From: Trematomus loennbergii
Taxonomy: Eukaryota > Chordata > Actinopteri > Perciformes > Nototheniidae
Length of the DNA: 64,000 nt
NCBI GenBank assembly: GCA_012861695.1
Contig: JAAOOA010000096.1
Span: forward strand, 310,001 to 374,000
Reading direction: 5' to 3'
Positions within the stretch are counted from its first letter, which is position 1; every line of letters begins with the position of its first letter. A program made the position numbers and the translations under genes. The notes below the pieces were generated by a model. It was not told the origin of the DNA, did not search any database, and saw only the letters and a program-made list of their open reading frames with translations. Positions 1-11,747 of this stretch are shown here, piece by piece.

Positions 1-370
1 TGAGAACATATTGTAAATCAAGACAAATATTATTTGAACAAGCTCATGGTTTGAAATGGCAAACATTGAAAAGCAAAAGTATTATTAAAACCATGTACAA
101 CATCATCACCTTGGTCCCATCATATACTCTGGGAAGAGAATATTTACTGTGCTTGAAAACTGGTATCACATCATCATGTGAGGTTGACTTTGTGACCTGG
201 AGAACATTTCAGATGCATTATCAGCTTGTTGATAAGCTTGGGATATGAGATATTTTTGTAGCCATTCGTGGTGAAGGCATCTGTGCTATTGTATGCATTA
301 TATTTGACCCAACATTTCTACAGGCATGGCAGAATATGGCACTATTTTCACATGAATATTCTAGCCATTG
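1..370. other. No gene recognised
   Basis: AT-rich unique-looking sequence. The short open frames have no recognisable domain, no repeat structure and no transposon ends that I can see. Confidence 0.5.
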
Positions 371-1106
371 TCTATTTTTATACCACAAGCTGCAAAATGA
401 CCACCTTACCCCACTGTGCAGGCGGGTACTTGTTTAGATATACCTGCGCAGGCTCTGTTTTGCCGTGGTATCCTGGCACCTGCAGGCCGCAGAGGGACGG
501 CGTAGTTTCGGGCGACGAAAACTGCTGCTCCGGGGGCGAGTCAGGCGGGAGTAAGCTAGTGTCCACAACGGAGGGTAACGTGATGTCCCCATCTGACCTG
601 TTGCTACTGTCTGCAGTAGATGCAGTGTTGCTGGCGTTTAGTTATGGTTGCTTTAACCATTTTCGTATGTGATTATCCACAGATGTGTTAGCACTATGGA
701 AATGATGCTCGCGCAGCGGAGCAGGTCACGCGCACCTGACACAATTTGTTGTTTGTATTTTTCGCTCCGTTCTCTTTTTTGAATAGAGGATACATAACAT
801 TCAACTGGGGGTGCAATGCATGCCTATGCACCCCCGAAGATCCCGACGCGAAGCCTGAAGGGTAAACACCAGGTTTACTAATCTACCCGCACGATTTTTC
901 TCTGGTGTCGGAATGTCTCGCGATGTTGGTACATTCTTAAAAAACAAAACACCATTTCATTTCGGGTTAAAATGTGTTGTAACTGCGTTACTGAGAATTG
1001 TAACGGGTAATATATTACCCATATTTCATTAGTAATGCGTTACATTACTTCGTTACAGCAAAAAGTAATATATTGTTACTTTTGTAACGCGTTACACCCA
1101 ACACTG
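371..1106 (-). mobile_element. hAT transposon 5' end remnant
   Basis: The right edge (about 1010-1106) has the run of GTAACGCGTTAC-type motifs ending in CCCAACACTG that marks many fish hAT termini. The same motif set occurs at the other BED-finger hAT in this window (52446-53382). Reading away from this end on the minus strand there is a GC-richer block at 378-620 with a short frame (LLPPDSPPEQQF near its start) that could be the N-terminal region of a decayed transposase. I see neither the opposite terminus nor an 8-bp TSD, so the left limit is a guess. The terminal motif is direct observation; the coding assignment is inference. Confidence 0.5.
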
Positions 1107-4100
1107 ATTACAGTACCACGTTCAAATTCAGTGAGCTCTTTAGAACGACCTATTCTTTCACAAATGTTTGTAAAGGCAAACTGAATGGCTAGGTGCTCGA
1201 TTTTATACACCTGTGGCAATGGGACTGAATGAAACACCTGAATCCAATACTTTTGTCTGTATAGTTTATGTCATGTTCTTTATCCAATCCCGATGCCATA
1301 ATGCTACTGGTGACCACTCACAACAGAGATGTGGAGCAGGCAAGAGGTTCTTACTCCAAAACCCCAGCATGCCTCATGTTTCAGACTTGTATTCTTCAGG
1401 CTGGATAGAAGCTGACTCAAGAGATATTATTTGATGGCCTTCCTCAGACCTCACAAACTTATTGAGATACTAAAGGCTTTATGCTACTTTTGTCTGGATC
1501 TGTGTGTCTGGACCCTACACTGTCAACACTTTCAGAAGCTTTGGAAGTTGACACAAGGGTATGTGTTAGGGTTAGGGTTGAAGTTGGGGTTAGGAATAGA
1601 TCAGAAAACACTTTTTTTGTGTTCTGGAGGATATGAAGAATGCTGTTTCATCAGGAGCGACTTTTGACAGAATTACAGTTAACGTGTTATAGAGACGTTT
1701 CCAGGTCCCTGGTGTTTTGGCTCTATAGGTGGTGAAATGTGTGTCTAGACATATTATAGAATGGTGAGTCTGGAGAGAATCCCTTTACCTTTACAATTCA
1801 TGTGAGGTTCTGCTCACAGACTCAATGGTAAGTGCTGAGAATACTTAAATGACACATCCCTAACCCAAGCCCTGACTACACATGGCGCTTTATCAAATTA
1901 ATTAATTAATTTGAAAAAACTGGTTAAAAGAGGTTAATGACACGCATAATTTGTAGTAATTTTTCCAACTGTACAGATCTACAAGAGTACTAACACTGTA
2001 CTGTGCACACAAATCTCACGGTAGACTGAATAAAAATAGATTTTTCAAAGACAGATGATGGAAACTAAACCTGGTAGTGCCCTGCCTTTTGGAAGAACAC
2101 TGGCCTTATCCAGAGATTTCTCCTGATGAGAGGGTGTGGTTTTGACAGCTCCCTTTTGTTTCCACACATCTCTTTGAATACGGTGATGAATCTCATCTCA
2201 GATGTGCTTTCTTGATTCCTTAAGACAGGTTTAAAGATGAACGGCGATATCCTTACCCATTTTCTTTTTACTTCTTCTTTTCTGACAAGCAACGAGCAAA
2301 ACATTACACAATAAAGATGAGTTGATGAGTTATGATGAGCGCTTTAGTGAAAACCTCAGCTTTAGAGGCAAGCATTACATCTAAAAGTCGTAGTCGAGAT
2401 GGGGAAGATGTCAGGGTTCATGAGAGAAGGATGTGTGTTTGTGTGTCCAGATGTGAGAACTGTATTTTTTTTCTGATTTTCACTGACACAAATACATGCC
2501 GTGTTCAGGTCCCTCACAGACTGACAGAAGAAGAGATACACCACAAAAGCAATGCATAGAGCTCAAGCAGGTCCAGGGAGCCGTTATATTCTCTTCAAGA
2601 AACTGCTCACAGGAAAATCTCGATAACACTTTTGACAGGAGCAAAGGTTCAGAACTCAGAGAAGTTTGACGTAAATAATCTCATAAAAGAGAGCCATCAA
2701 TGTTGCTAATTTTAAATTCAGATAAAGTATCAGATATTTACAAAGCTAATCCAAAACAAACATGACCATAAAATTATTGGCTTTTTTGTTTTAAATTGCT
2801 AACATTATTATGGGAAGCACAAAAACCTTTTCCTCACAATTTGCTAGATTGAGATATTAAGGACATAATACTCCCGGTTTGTTTGTCAAATATTTTTTTT
2901 TACCAAATATCAAAATGTTGGTGTAGGGGTCGGAAACTACCCAGTGTAATCTATCCATTTCACATACTAAACGCCATCTGAACTCTTAAATGCTTTAAAT
3001 TCTTTATTTCTCCTTGATCTTCCCAAGACTAAGTGAATATTGAATATATATATTCATTCAGTGTCATAATATCTTAAAACTGACTTTGATATTTTAAGAT
3101 AGAATCAAACTAAATAAAATGTCACCTATCGATTTTCTATTTGAACGTACAAAGCAGTATTAACGTGATGCAATGCAGGAAATGACAACATATTGAATCA
3201 CTTCTCTTTTTTTCCCATTATTTTTCCTGCAACAGAGATATTTCCTGCTTAAAAAGGCAAATAACTGCGTTATGCCTCTGCATTTTACAACCAGACATTT
3301 GCTCCTAAGGTTGCCTTTCCTCCCTCTTTTCACATAAACCATGTGAGCATACAGCACACAAAAAAATGTCTCCCTTTAGTTGAAATGATCCTCCATTTGT
3401 TTCCAGCTCTCCCCACTCTCACAGCTTGCAGGGCGGGATCGAGGTTACATTTTGTCTGTACAAAGTCATTTAGCCAAAAGGCACATGCTAAAAGATTTAT
3501 GGGGAGAAGCAGTGCCAGGGGTGAGCTTCTCCATTTCCTCCAAACAGCATCTTTGTGGAGAAGAAAGCTGCCTCTCTGCAGCGTGTTTACATGCAAACAG
3601 TGTCAGCAGCTCACACATGTTAGTTAGAACAAAGCCCAACATTTAGATGGAGGGTGACACCCACAAGGCATATGAGCACTGTGAGGCTATGTGCCGGCTC
3701 TGGGATTTATTTGGATAAAAAGAGGGCTTAATACATTATAATGGCATAACAATTGAAGGAAAAACAAAAACTGAATAAAAAAAAAAATGTAATCCAATTG
3801 CATTTTTGCAAAGGCATATATATTTGCTCTGTAAATTATATATCATGTGTTTGATTTGTGCAAAAATCATTATCCAAGGAGACATTTTAAATGTTTTTGC
3901 TGGTTTCACGACAGTGCATTAACCTTTTGTCCTTGTAGACGGTAAAATCGTTTTAAAATAACCAATCAAATGATCTCAATACTTAAGCAAAGCATGTTAT
4001 CGTTTTTGGCTATGTCTGACAGCAGGATTTTGAAAAAACGTACTCATTCAAATGAGGGGTGGGTGGAGCATGGGCCAAGGAAGAGAACATCCCATTTTGT

Positions 4101-5110
4101 AGCAGGTAGCAGGTTGTGTATCTGTGTGTATATATAGAAAATCACAGGGCAGATACACAAATGATGTTTAACCTCCATTAACACTGTGAGAAAATGCATT
4201 AATGCTGCATTCATGTGTTGTCAGAATAATCGGAGTCATTTTGTTTCTGACTGGGAAAAATCATTTAAAGGCAGCCAATGTCATTAGAGCAATTGGAAAT
4301 ATTAGAAAAGTATTTCCCTCCCTAAGGATAGGTGGAAAGGACAACAAGATGCACAAGCAGTCAAACACCAAAACAAGTTAAATATGAACCCTTCCACCAG
4401 ACTATCTTCTAGTTTTTTGGAGCTGAACATGAAACTAAGCCCACCTGTAATGTTGTAAAGAATCCCTAATATGCAGGAAACAGTACGTTTTCACAATCAC
4501 AGCACGAAGGATAGGTTGCAGTCAAAGCAGGAAACAGATCTGTCAGCTTATGGATGTCTGCAACACCCCATTTGAAATCAAATAAATGCATTGCAATTAT
4601 TTTCAGGGTACCTGTGGCTTTATACTATACAGTGTGTTTTTGCTTTATCTTCACGATAAGTTGGGCAGACCTTGGGTGTGTTAAAATACTCTGGCTTATT
4701 GCCCACTCTTACCTTTTTTCCCTTTGTTTCCCATCATTTTTGACAAAACAGGAGAAAGGGAAACTCTTGTGTCTTTTATAAAACAGCTGAGGTAACAGCT
4801 AGAAGTTCAGAATATCAACAATGTATCATACATATCATCTTGTTAATTAATAAGTATTAATAAGTATAGGATTTTGTATGAAACATTGAGTATAGCTCGT
4901 CTCATTCTGCTCCTTTAGGTGGTCTCACATATTATACACCAGAGTGTGCACGCTCTTCACCTCTGCATCCAGACTCAGTGGAACAGCAGGACGGAGTGTG
5001 TGAGACTTCAGGTCACACACAGCTAACTTAGTGTGTGAGTGTGAAGGTGCACAGGAAGCCATGTTGATGCTCTGCCTGTGACATGTTGTTTATCACAATG
5101 CAGAACTCTT
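1107..5110. other. Intergenic sequence without recognised gene
   Basis: About 4 kb of AT-rich, mostly unique sequence. Short open frames on both strands lack recognisable motifs and look like chance. Two TTAGGG-like units near 1567-1592 are too few to be a telomeric tract. AT palindromes occur at 1893-1914 and about 3038-3056. I see no transposon ends here. Confidence 0.5.
1893..1914. repeat. 22-bp perfect AT palindrome
   Basis: A perfect self-complementary 22-mer built around three TTAAT steps (TCAAATTAATT at its left half). It may be nothing more than a short AT repeat, but it also offers stacked TAATTA homeodomain-type sites. Confidence 0.6.
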
Positions 5111-5149
5111 ATTATATATTTAAAGGACCTTTGAAATGATTATGAGCTT

Positions 5150-5370
5150 TTGGCCCACGAGCCCCTGAGTAGAGGAAAACAAAAAGAAAGGGAGGGAGGG
5201 AGCATAAGGCAGAACAGGGAGAGAAAGGGAAGGGGGGCAGGAGGAGGGGGGGGAGCGTCTCCAGAGCAAAACAAAAGGAGAACAAACAAATACAGCCTTT
5301 TAGAGAAACAAGATAATAGAAGAAGAGGAAGGAGAAGAAGCAGGAGGTGGGGGGGGGGGGTTGTTGTCGC
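5150..5370 (+). repeat. Purine-rich (G/A) tract
   Basis: About 220 bases with strong G/A bias on the plus strand, including AAAGAAAGGGAGGGAGGGAG and runs of 8 and 12 G. The long open frames on both strands here are compositional. Such tracts can form triplex or G-quadruplex structures; that is inference. Confidence 0.6.
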
Positions 5371-5460
5371 TGGCTGTTGTCGGTGCACACCGTCCCTTTT
5401 AGCTTCCTGCTTTTCTTTTTTTTTCATTGACATCAAATTTGAGACTCAAAAGCAACATTT

Positions 5461-5680
5461 GAAGTGAGAGGAAAGCACACGGAGCTAAAGAGCGGGCTGA
5501 GCGGCGCAGCATCTGAAGGGCCTGGCTCCCTGAGATGCATTCAGGGCCTATATGCTTAGCAAAAATAATGAATTATACATAAACAAAGTGGGAGGAGAAG
5601 GCTGATGATCAGAGCGAGAGGAAGAGGTGGAGAGCGGAGTGTGGAGGATCAGGCCTGTTACATAGAGCGATGTTCCAACT
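5461..5680. promoter_or_regulatory. Candidate conserved non-coding element
   Basis: A balanced, non-repetitive block after the purine tract, containing CATAAACAAAG (forkhead-like) and several TAAT-type core motifs near 5560-5590. It lacks the decay and repeat features of the surrounding transposon DNA. The regulatory reading is a guess from composition and motif density only and needs cross-species alignment. Confidence 0.2.
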
Positions 5681-5775
5681 GATCACAACATCAGGAGAAG
5701 GTACAAACACTATCACACACTGACACACTGACACACACTGTCACACACTATTACACACTGTCACACACTTTATCA
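5681..5775 (+). repeat. Imperfect (ACACACTG)n repeat
   Basis: Repeated TCACACACTGACACACTG-like units with small variations; a short degenerate minisatellite. Confidence 0.7.
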
Positions 5776-6253
5776 ATATTCAACACTGTAGACTCCGCTG
5801 AGTACGGCCCACCACCACATTCTGAGACTGCGTTTCACTTCCCTTATGTCAATGTGTTAATGTGCCCTTTTATTTTAATTTTAATATAAAACCAACAGGG
5901 TAATATGACAATATATTACAATGATGATAACAAAAGATAGTTGCTAGATTTATTTAATTGTTTACTAATTACTTTCGTTATCTGTTCTGCACGTTTGTAA
6001 ATTAACCTGAACATTTCTGAGACATTTTAATTCCAGAGTGTTTTTTTTGCAGATGTCATATAGTTCTTTACACAGGGTTCCTGCAGGTTTCACCAACTCA
6101 AATGTAAGACTTTTTAAGACCTTTTTAAGACCACTTTGAATAGAATTTAAGACCTATTTCACGGCAAGAAAGTATTCATGTTCAACATAAGAACGATGAC
6201 TGAACATAACAGCATAACAGTACACAGAACTGTGTTAGCATGTTAGACAAAAA

Positions 6254-6273
6254 GTGTGTGTGTGTGTGTGTGT

Positions 6274-6304
<31 letters not shown>
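6254..6304 (+). repeat. (TG)n microsatellite
   Basis: About 50 bp of TG dinucleotides with one TCTC interruption. Confidence 0.9.
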
Positions 6305-6307
<3 letters not shown>

Positions 6308-6895
6308 TGCTAGATCGTATACCTCCTGGGTTTTAGGCGGCGGAAGTGACGTAATCGTGGATGAGAAGTCGGCAACTTTTGTATTAAAAGTTTAACGTTT
6401 ACCCTAAATAGAGGAGAGTTCCGCTCACGCACGTCTTGTCACAAATATGAGGTTCATTAACGAATAATGAGATCATACTCTATAACAACATTAAAATGTG
6501 TGAAATATACTTACATTTAAATAATAATGGTTTGATTATTAAATAATAACTTACAGTTCTTATTTGTGTTGCATTTGTGGATAAAACCCCAAGAACATTT
6601 AGGATATATATAAATACTGGTCAGATATCCACCAGATCTTTTAGGGATTTTTGTCTCTCTTGGAGAAATTAAATTGCATCATCAAATACAAAAGTTAATC
6701 TGAAACAAACTCAAATACCATAATGAAATGAATCCACAAATTATGATTGTTATTATAACTTAAATGTTATACCTGGAAACACAAATACACAACCGAAAAT
6801 AATACATTTAATATGCTCGTCTCTTGTCCTGGGTGGCAGATTACGTCACTTCCGCCGCCTAAAACCCAGGAGGGGATCTAGCCGCTGCTGCACTA
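6305..6895. mobile_element. MITE with perfect 35-bp inverted arms
   Basis: Positions 6322-6356 are the exact reverse complement of 6839-6873; the arm begins CCTCCTGGGTTTTAGGCGGC. Outside the perfect arms, GCTAGATC on the left pairs with GATCTAGC on the right, and TAGTGC pairs with GCACTA, so the full terminal repeat is longer with a small deletion on the left. The interior (about 480 bp) is AT-rich with no coding frame. The family is not recognised. It lies within the larger hAT-like element. Confidence 0.75.
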
Positions 6896-7409
6896 GCTAA
6901 CGCTACATTAGCAAAACAAAGGCTATTTTTTTTTGCAAAAGGTGCAGCGGGCTTCAAACACGTTCCCCTCAACTGGTTTCAAGCAAGCACTAAATTCGAT
7001 GTTTTCCAACCAAATACGGTTTAACTTACACTTCCCCATATTTGTTTGTAAATAGATTCGAAGATACCTTAGTTTCTGACTGCCGCTAGCTTGGTTGCTA
7101 GGTTACTAGCTGGGTGTTCTCCGATAAGGGGCCGGTGGAAACAAAGTTAGTGATTACTGGTTCCATGTTGATTTATTTCAATACAAATTGTTGGGGGGAA
7201 CTGAAAGGCTCTTACCGTACTGGTTACTTTGCAGCCCGGACATTTCCCCCAAAACACATTTAGACGCGATCGCAACACAGAAGTACCTTTCAAATCCCAT
7301 CATTTTTAAGACCTTCTAAATCATATTTAAGACCTTTCTTATTTTGTTGGTCATATTTAAGACCTTTTTAAGGCCTTAAATTCAGATTATCAAATTTAAG
7401 ACTTTTTAA

Positions 7410-8573
7410 CCTCTTAAGCACGGCCCCATTGGACCCCATTGGACTCCACCGTTTTTTTTCGAGATAATGTCTCAGGGCTTCTTAACATTTATGAAACTAT
7501 TAATGTGTAGCACCAGATTAACGGGAAGAATCTCAGCTAACTGAAGATATGAACCATTTTTACCAAAACAAAACACAAGTCTCATAAGAAGCGTCTAAAT
7601 GACCCTGAGCGAAAGAATTCTAACACACTGCGGCACACAATTCAAGATAAAAATACCCTTATTACTTATCGTAGCTGCACATCCAATATAGCCGATTAAA
7701 GCTGAGACTCCACTGATTATTTAGGTATAGTATCATCACTGAGTGATCCGAACTTGCGACAGGGGAAGCAAACACAGACATCACAACACGTACCTTTACG
7801 GAGCTTTTACGGCAGATCGTCTCACCGTAGCTGACAATTAGGTCAAAAGACGTGTTCAATGGCATTAAAACGAAAAAAAAAATGCTACAACCGTTGATCC
7901 ATAGGTTGATAATGTACCTGTGCCTTTGAAAAAATTATTTATAATCCATAATTCAATTTTTTATGTGAAAATCGGAGCGGAAAAGTTAGCTGCTAATGGT
8001 AGCCACCAGCTTCCGGTTTTGGTAACGCGTCACTCTCACTCCTTATTTTTAACGTTTTGGTGTGTATATAACTTTCCCTCGATTCCATTGGCTCTAGCGG
8101 TTATAAAGAGATTTCATTCATCAAAATCGAGCAAGGGGGGCCAGAGATAGGTCAAATCCACCCAAATGACCCCAGAAGTGGGGGTTTTTGGCTAAATCTC
8201 TCTAAAAAGGTCAAATCTCACTTGTTTTGCATCAATCTTGATACAGGGTACTTATTATATGTTGTACTTTGGATTCCTGAAGCTTTTAGTCTACTAACCC
8301 ATCATCCAAGGGTAGTTTTCACTATAAGTAAAAAAGAATTTTTGGACGGACACTATAATTTACAGTTTTTTACTATGTAAAATCTGAATTTTCTTTAAAA
8401 TAAAAAACATCTATATTGATTCTGACTTTTCTACATCCAACTCACAGGTTTATCATTACTTTGAGAATAAAGATTATTAATTTAACCCTTTTAGAAGGGA
8501 AGATATGGTCATTTGTTCAGGGAATGTCATTTTCGAGCCTGAGACCTGAAAAACAGGCTCAGGGCTTAAGAGG
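7410..8573 (-). mobile_element. TTAA-flanked element, copy 1 (piggyBac/Kolobok-like)
   Basis: Flanked by TTAA on both sides (7406-7409 and 8574-8577). It begins CCTCTTAAGCACGG and ends with its imperfect complement GGGCTTAAGAGG. The TTAA target and CC ends fit piggyBac; Kolobok also targets TTAA. Homologous copies in this window are at 14292-16404 (opposite orientation, full length), 56968-57617 (truncated) and a fragment near 59990-60083. No transposase is visible, although a short conserved frame (minus strand 7865-7662, starting MPLNTSFD) is shared with copy 2. This copy is the uninterrupted form of the site disrupted by an LTR in copy 2. Confidence 0.75.
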
Positions 8574-8710
8574 TTAAGACCCCGCGGGAACCCTGTTTAC
8601 AGGAAGGTGTACCTTAAAACGTATACAGGGTTTGGGTAGAATATGTATCAAATACAGTGTATCACATTTTAAGTATATCTATATTAACATGGCCTCTGTT
8701 CCCTATTGTA

Positions 8711-10771
8711 GGGACGGGCAGACCCAGGCAGTGCGGGTGGGAAACATCACATCCTCCACCCTGATCCTCAACACCGGAGCCCCTCAAGGCTGCATGCTCA
8801 GCCCTCTCCTCTACTCCCTGTTCACACACGACTGCGTGGCCACACACAGCTCCAACACCATCGTGAAGTTTGCTGATGATATGACCGTCATCGGCCAGAT
8901 CACCGATGGCGACGAGACGGCGTACAGAGAGGAGGTCGAAAACCTGACATCTTGGTGCCAGGATAACAACCTCCATCTCAACATCAGCAAAACAAAGGAG
9001 CTGATTGTGGATTACAGGAAGCAGCAGAGAGAGGGACACGCCCCCATCGCCATCAATGGGACTACGGTGGAGAGAGTCAAAAGCTTCAGGTTCCTTGGGG
9101 TCCACATCACTGAGGACCTGACATGGACTCATCACACCACCACCATCACCAAAAGAGCTCGACAGCGGCTCTTCTTCCTCCGCAGGCTGAGGAGGTTCAA
9201 AATGGACTCCAGGATACTCTGTAACTTCTACAGGTGCACGATAGAGAGGATCCTGACCTTCTACAGGTGCACCATAGAGAGGATCCTGACCTTCTACAGG
9301 TGCACCATAGAGAGGATCCTGACCTTCTACAGGTGCACCATAGAGAGGATCCTGACCTTCTACAGGTGCACCATAGAGAGCATCCTGACCTTCTACAGGT
9401 GCACCATACAGAGTATCCTGACCTTCAACAGGTGCACCATAGAGAGCATCCTGACCTTCTACAGGTGCACCATAGAGAGCATCCTGACCTTCTACAGGTG
9501 CACCATAGAGAGGATCCTGACCTTCTACAGGTGCACCATAGAGAGCATCCTGACCTTCTGCAGGTGCACCATAGAGAGCATCCTGACCTTCTACAGGTGC
9601 ACCATAGAGAGGATCCTGACCTTCTACAGGTGCACCATAGAGAGCATCCTGACCTTCTACAGGTGCACCATAGAGAGGATCCTGACCTTCTACAGGTGCA
9701 CAATAGAGAGCATCCTGACCTTCTACAGGTGCACCATAGACAGCATCCTGACCTTCTACAGGTGCACCATAGACAGCATCCTGACCTTCTACAGGTGCAC
9801 CATAGAGAGGATCCTGACCTTCTACAGGTGCACCATAGAGAGCATCCTGACCTTCTACAGGTGCACCATAGAGAGGATCCTGACCTTCTACAGGTGCACC
9901 ATAGAGAGCATCCTGACCTTCTACAGGTGCACCATAGAGAGGATCCTGACCTTCTACAGGTGCACCATAGAGAGGATCCTGACCTTCTACAGGTGCACAA
10001 TAGAGAGCATCCTGACCTTCTACAGGTGCACCATAGAGAGCATCCTGACCTTCTACAGGTGCACCATAGAGAGCATCCTGACCTTCTACAGGTGCACCAT
10101 AGAGAGGATCCTGACCTTCTACAGGTGCACCATAGAGAGTATCCTGACCTTCTACAGGTGCACCATAGAGAGCATCCTGACCTTCTACAGGTGCACCATA
10201 GAGAGGATCCTGACCTTCTACAGGTGCACCATAGAGAGCATCCTGACCTTCTACAGGTGCACCATAGAGAGCATCCTGACCTTCTACAGGTGCACCATAG
10301 AGAGGATCCTGACCTTCTACAGGTGCACCATAGAGAGTATCCTGACCTTCTACAGGTGCACCATAGAGAGCATCCTGACCTTCTACAGGTGCACCATAGA
10401 GAGGATCCTGACCTTCTACAGGTGCACCATAGAGAGGATCCTGACCTTCTACAGGTGCACCATAGAGAGTATCCTAACTGGCTGCATCACGGCCTGGTAC
10501 GGCAGCTGCACCGCCCTCAATCTTAAGACCCTACAGAGGGTGGTGAAAACTGCACAGCACATCACCAGGACAGAGCTGCTCTCCATGGAGGATCTTTACT
10601 CCCAGCGGCTCAGGAAGAAAGCCCTCAGGATTATAAAGAGACCCCCATCACCCCAGCCACAAACTGTTCTGTCTGCTGCCGTCTGCCAGGCGGTACCGCA
10701 GCATCCGGACTAAAACCACCAGACTCAGGGACAGTTTCATCCCACAGGCAATAAGACTATTAAACACCTGA
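8711..10771 (+). pseudogene. LINE reverse transcriptase C-terminal part, frameshifted
   Basis: The frame has APQGCMLSPLLYSLF (RT motif), FADDM (catalytic YADD equivalent), NISKTKELIVDYRK, FRFLGVHITEDL and, after the repeat block, GCITAWYGSC and LQRVVKTAQHITR. All are typical of CR1/L2-type LINE polymerases, which reverse transcribe their own RNA at a nicked target. The endonuclease and N-terminal fingers are missing. The open frame is extended by 38 copies of an 11-residue unit (FYRCTIESILT type) that a normal element has once. Near 10640 a base appears lost: the expected C-terminus (ending near IRLLNT) continues in another frame to a stop at 10769-10771. The apparent start upstream at 8632 lies in flanking DNA. 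Not expected to be functional. Confidence 0.85.
9226..10479 (+). repeat. 33-bp minisatellite, 38 in-frame copies inside LINE ORF
   Basis: Exactly 38 units of 33 bp (1254 bp) with consensus TTCTACAGGTGCACCATAGA plus 13 more bases ending CCTGACC. Because 33 is divisible by 3, the RT frame and a second plus-strand frame (repeating VHHREDPDLLQ) both stay open throughout. Units differ mainly at one codon (AGG or AGC/AGT, giving R or S), with rarer CAG, GAC and TGC variants. The rare AGT variant recurs 198 bp apart (ending at 10140 and 10338), and an ACAATAG variant recurs 297 bp apart (9701 and 9998), so blocks of 6 and 9 units may have duplicated together. Confidence 0.97.
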
Positions 10772-11040
10772 ACTTTTGAAAGAACATCCATAACATTCAT
10801 CTGGCTGAAACTTACAAATGATTTATCTAATATATCATATTCCAATCACTTGTATATAGACTGTTATTGCACTATTTCACAATTTTACAATTTTTTTGTG
10901 TATTTAGTTGCACTATATTGTCTGTTTTATTGTGTTGCACTGCTGGTGGAGCCTGTGACCTAAGATTTTCATCGACATAACTACACTGTAGCTATGTAGG
11001 TATGACAAATGAAAGCCTTGAACCTTGAAGCCTTGAACCT

Positions 11041-11747
11041 TGAACCATCATAATTATGATGGTCACTTTAAAACACTAAACTATCATGCTGATTTGTTTC
11101 AATCATTTAGAATTTGTATTGACATTTATTATTGGAGCTATGGCGAATTTTGACAGTTACAATTACATTTCGTCATGTACAAATCCTTTAGTGAATGTAG
11201 ACAGAATGTAAAGGTGAAATCCAAATCTAAAACGCCTCATTTCTTTTGTTTAGTGTGAGTCTGTTCCTGCACATCAGCAGCAGTTGCTGACTGTCTCTGG
11301 TAAACGTAAGGAGAGGAATGCTTCGTCTTCCATCTTTTTTTCTCTTTCCTTCAGTGGCTAAACACAATAGCTCTCTGCCCGGCCCTGCCAATCCCACAAT
11401 GCCTGGCGGTGGATCTGGCAATAATTCAGGGCAGGACTAAACAGCTGGCTGCCTGACAGGAGCGCTGCTAAGAGCTGGCAACGAGCGGCGGGCTGCTAAC
11501 CCTTTCACATTTTTAATTAGACCCACACAGCCATGTCTTTGAGCCATCGTAAATATACCGATGACATGCCGAGCATCATTTGTTCAGAAATATTTGCTAA
11601 CAAAATACTGGGCTCAAAGTTTGTTTTTTTTTCCTTCTGTGCATCAAGCTTGCAAGAATATCTTCCAGTGTGGGAGTCGGATAGACGGCAGCTACAAGAG
11701 TTTAAAACGTCAAAGAGTGTGGCTCTTTAAAGTAATGGACTGATGTG
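11041..11747. other. Intergenic sequence
   Basis: No gene recognised. The part at about 11400-11535 is more GC-balanced and contains TTTTTAATTAG; it could be regulatory but there is little to support that. Confidence 0.45.

Larger units (their letters stand above)
6073..8595. mobile_element. hAT-like element with CAGGGTTCC ends, nested insertions
   Basis: The left end reads CAGGGTTCCTGCAGG and the right end is its near-complement CCCGCGGGAACCCTG. Both are flanked flush by TTTACA (6067-6072 and 8596-8601). Subterminal TTTAAGACCTT motifs recur at about 6105-6160 on the left and 7305-7405 on the right, as expected for transposase-binding repeats. No transposase frame remains. A TG repeat and a 35-bp-arm MITE occupy the left half, and a TTAA element (7410-8573) sits about 20 bp inside the right end. 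The CAG...CTG ends fit hAT; the visible flanking duplication is 6 bp rather than the usual 8. Confidence 0.7.
8711..11040 (+). mobile_element. 5'-truncated L2/CR1-like LINE with internal minisatellite
   Basis: A LINE fragment starting inside the reverse transcriptase domain and running through the C-terminal domain to a 3' UTR. The 3' end has a hairpin (CATAACTACACTGTAGCTATG, about 10976-10997) and a short tandem tail of CCTTGAA units (about 11011-11040). The same 3' hairpin appears in the sister copy at 54331-55258. The truncation point (about 8711) fits aborted target-primed reverse transcription. Confidence 0.85.

Noticed and set aside
1567..1592. Telomere-like TTAGGG units
   Set aside because: Only two to three imperfect units; too short for an interstitial telomeric tract.
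3330..3646. Overlapping 88-94 codon frames on both strands
   Set aside because: No recognisable domain, no splice or promoter context, and both strands equally open, so chance is likely.
5112..5467. Overlapping open frames of 92-105 codons
   Set aside because: Caused by the G/A-rich composition; low-complexity Arg/Gly or Pro/Leu text.
9226..10479. CRISPR-like array
   Set aside because: Units are contiguous with no spacers, lie inside a LINE ORF, and the genome is a vertebrate.
9234..10526. 430-codon VHHREDPDLLQ repeat protein and a 191-codon Cys-rich minus-strand frame
   Set aside because: Alternate-frame readings of the 33-bp array; the frame continuous with RT motifs is the meaningful one.
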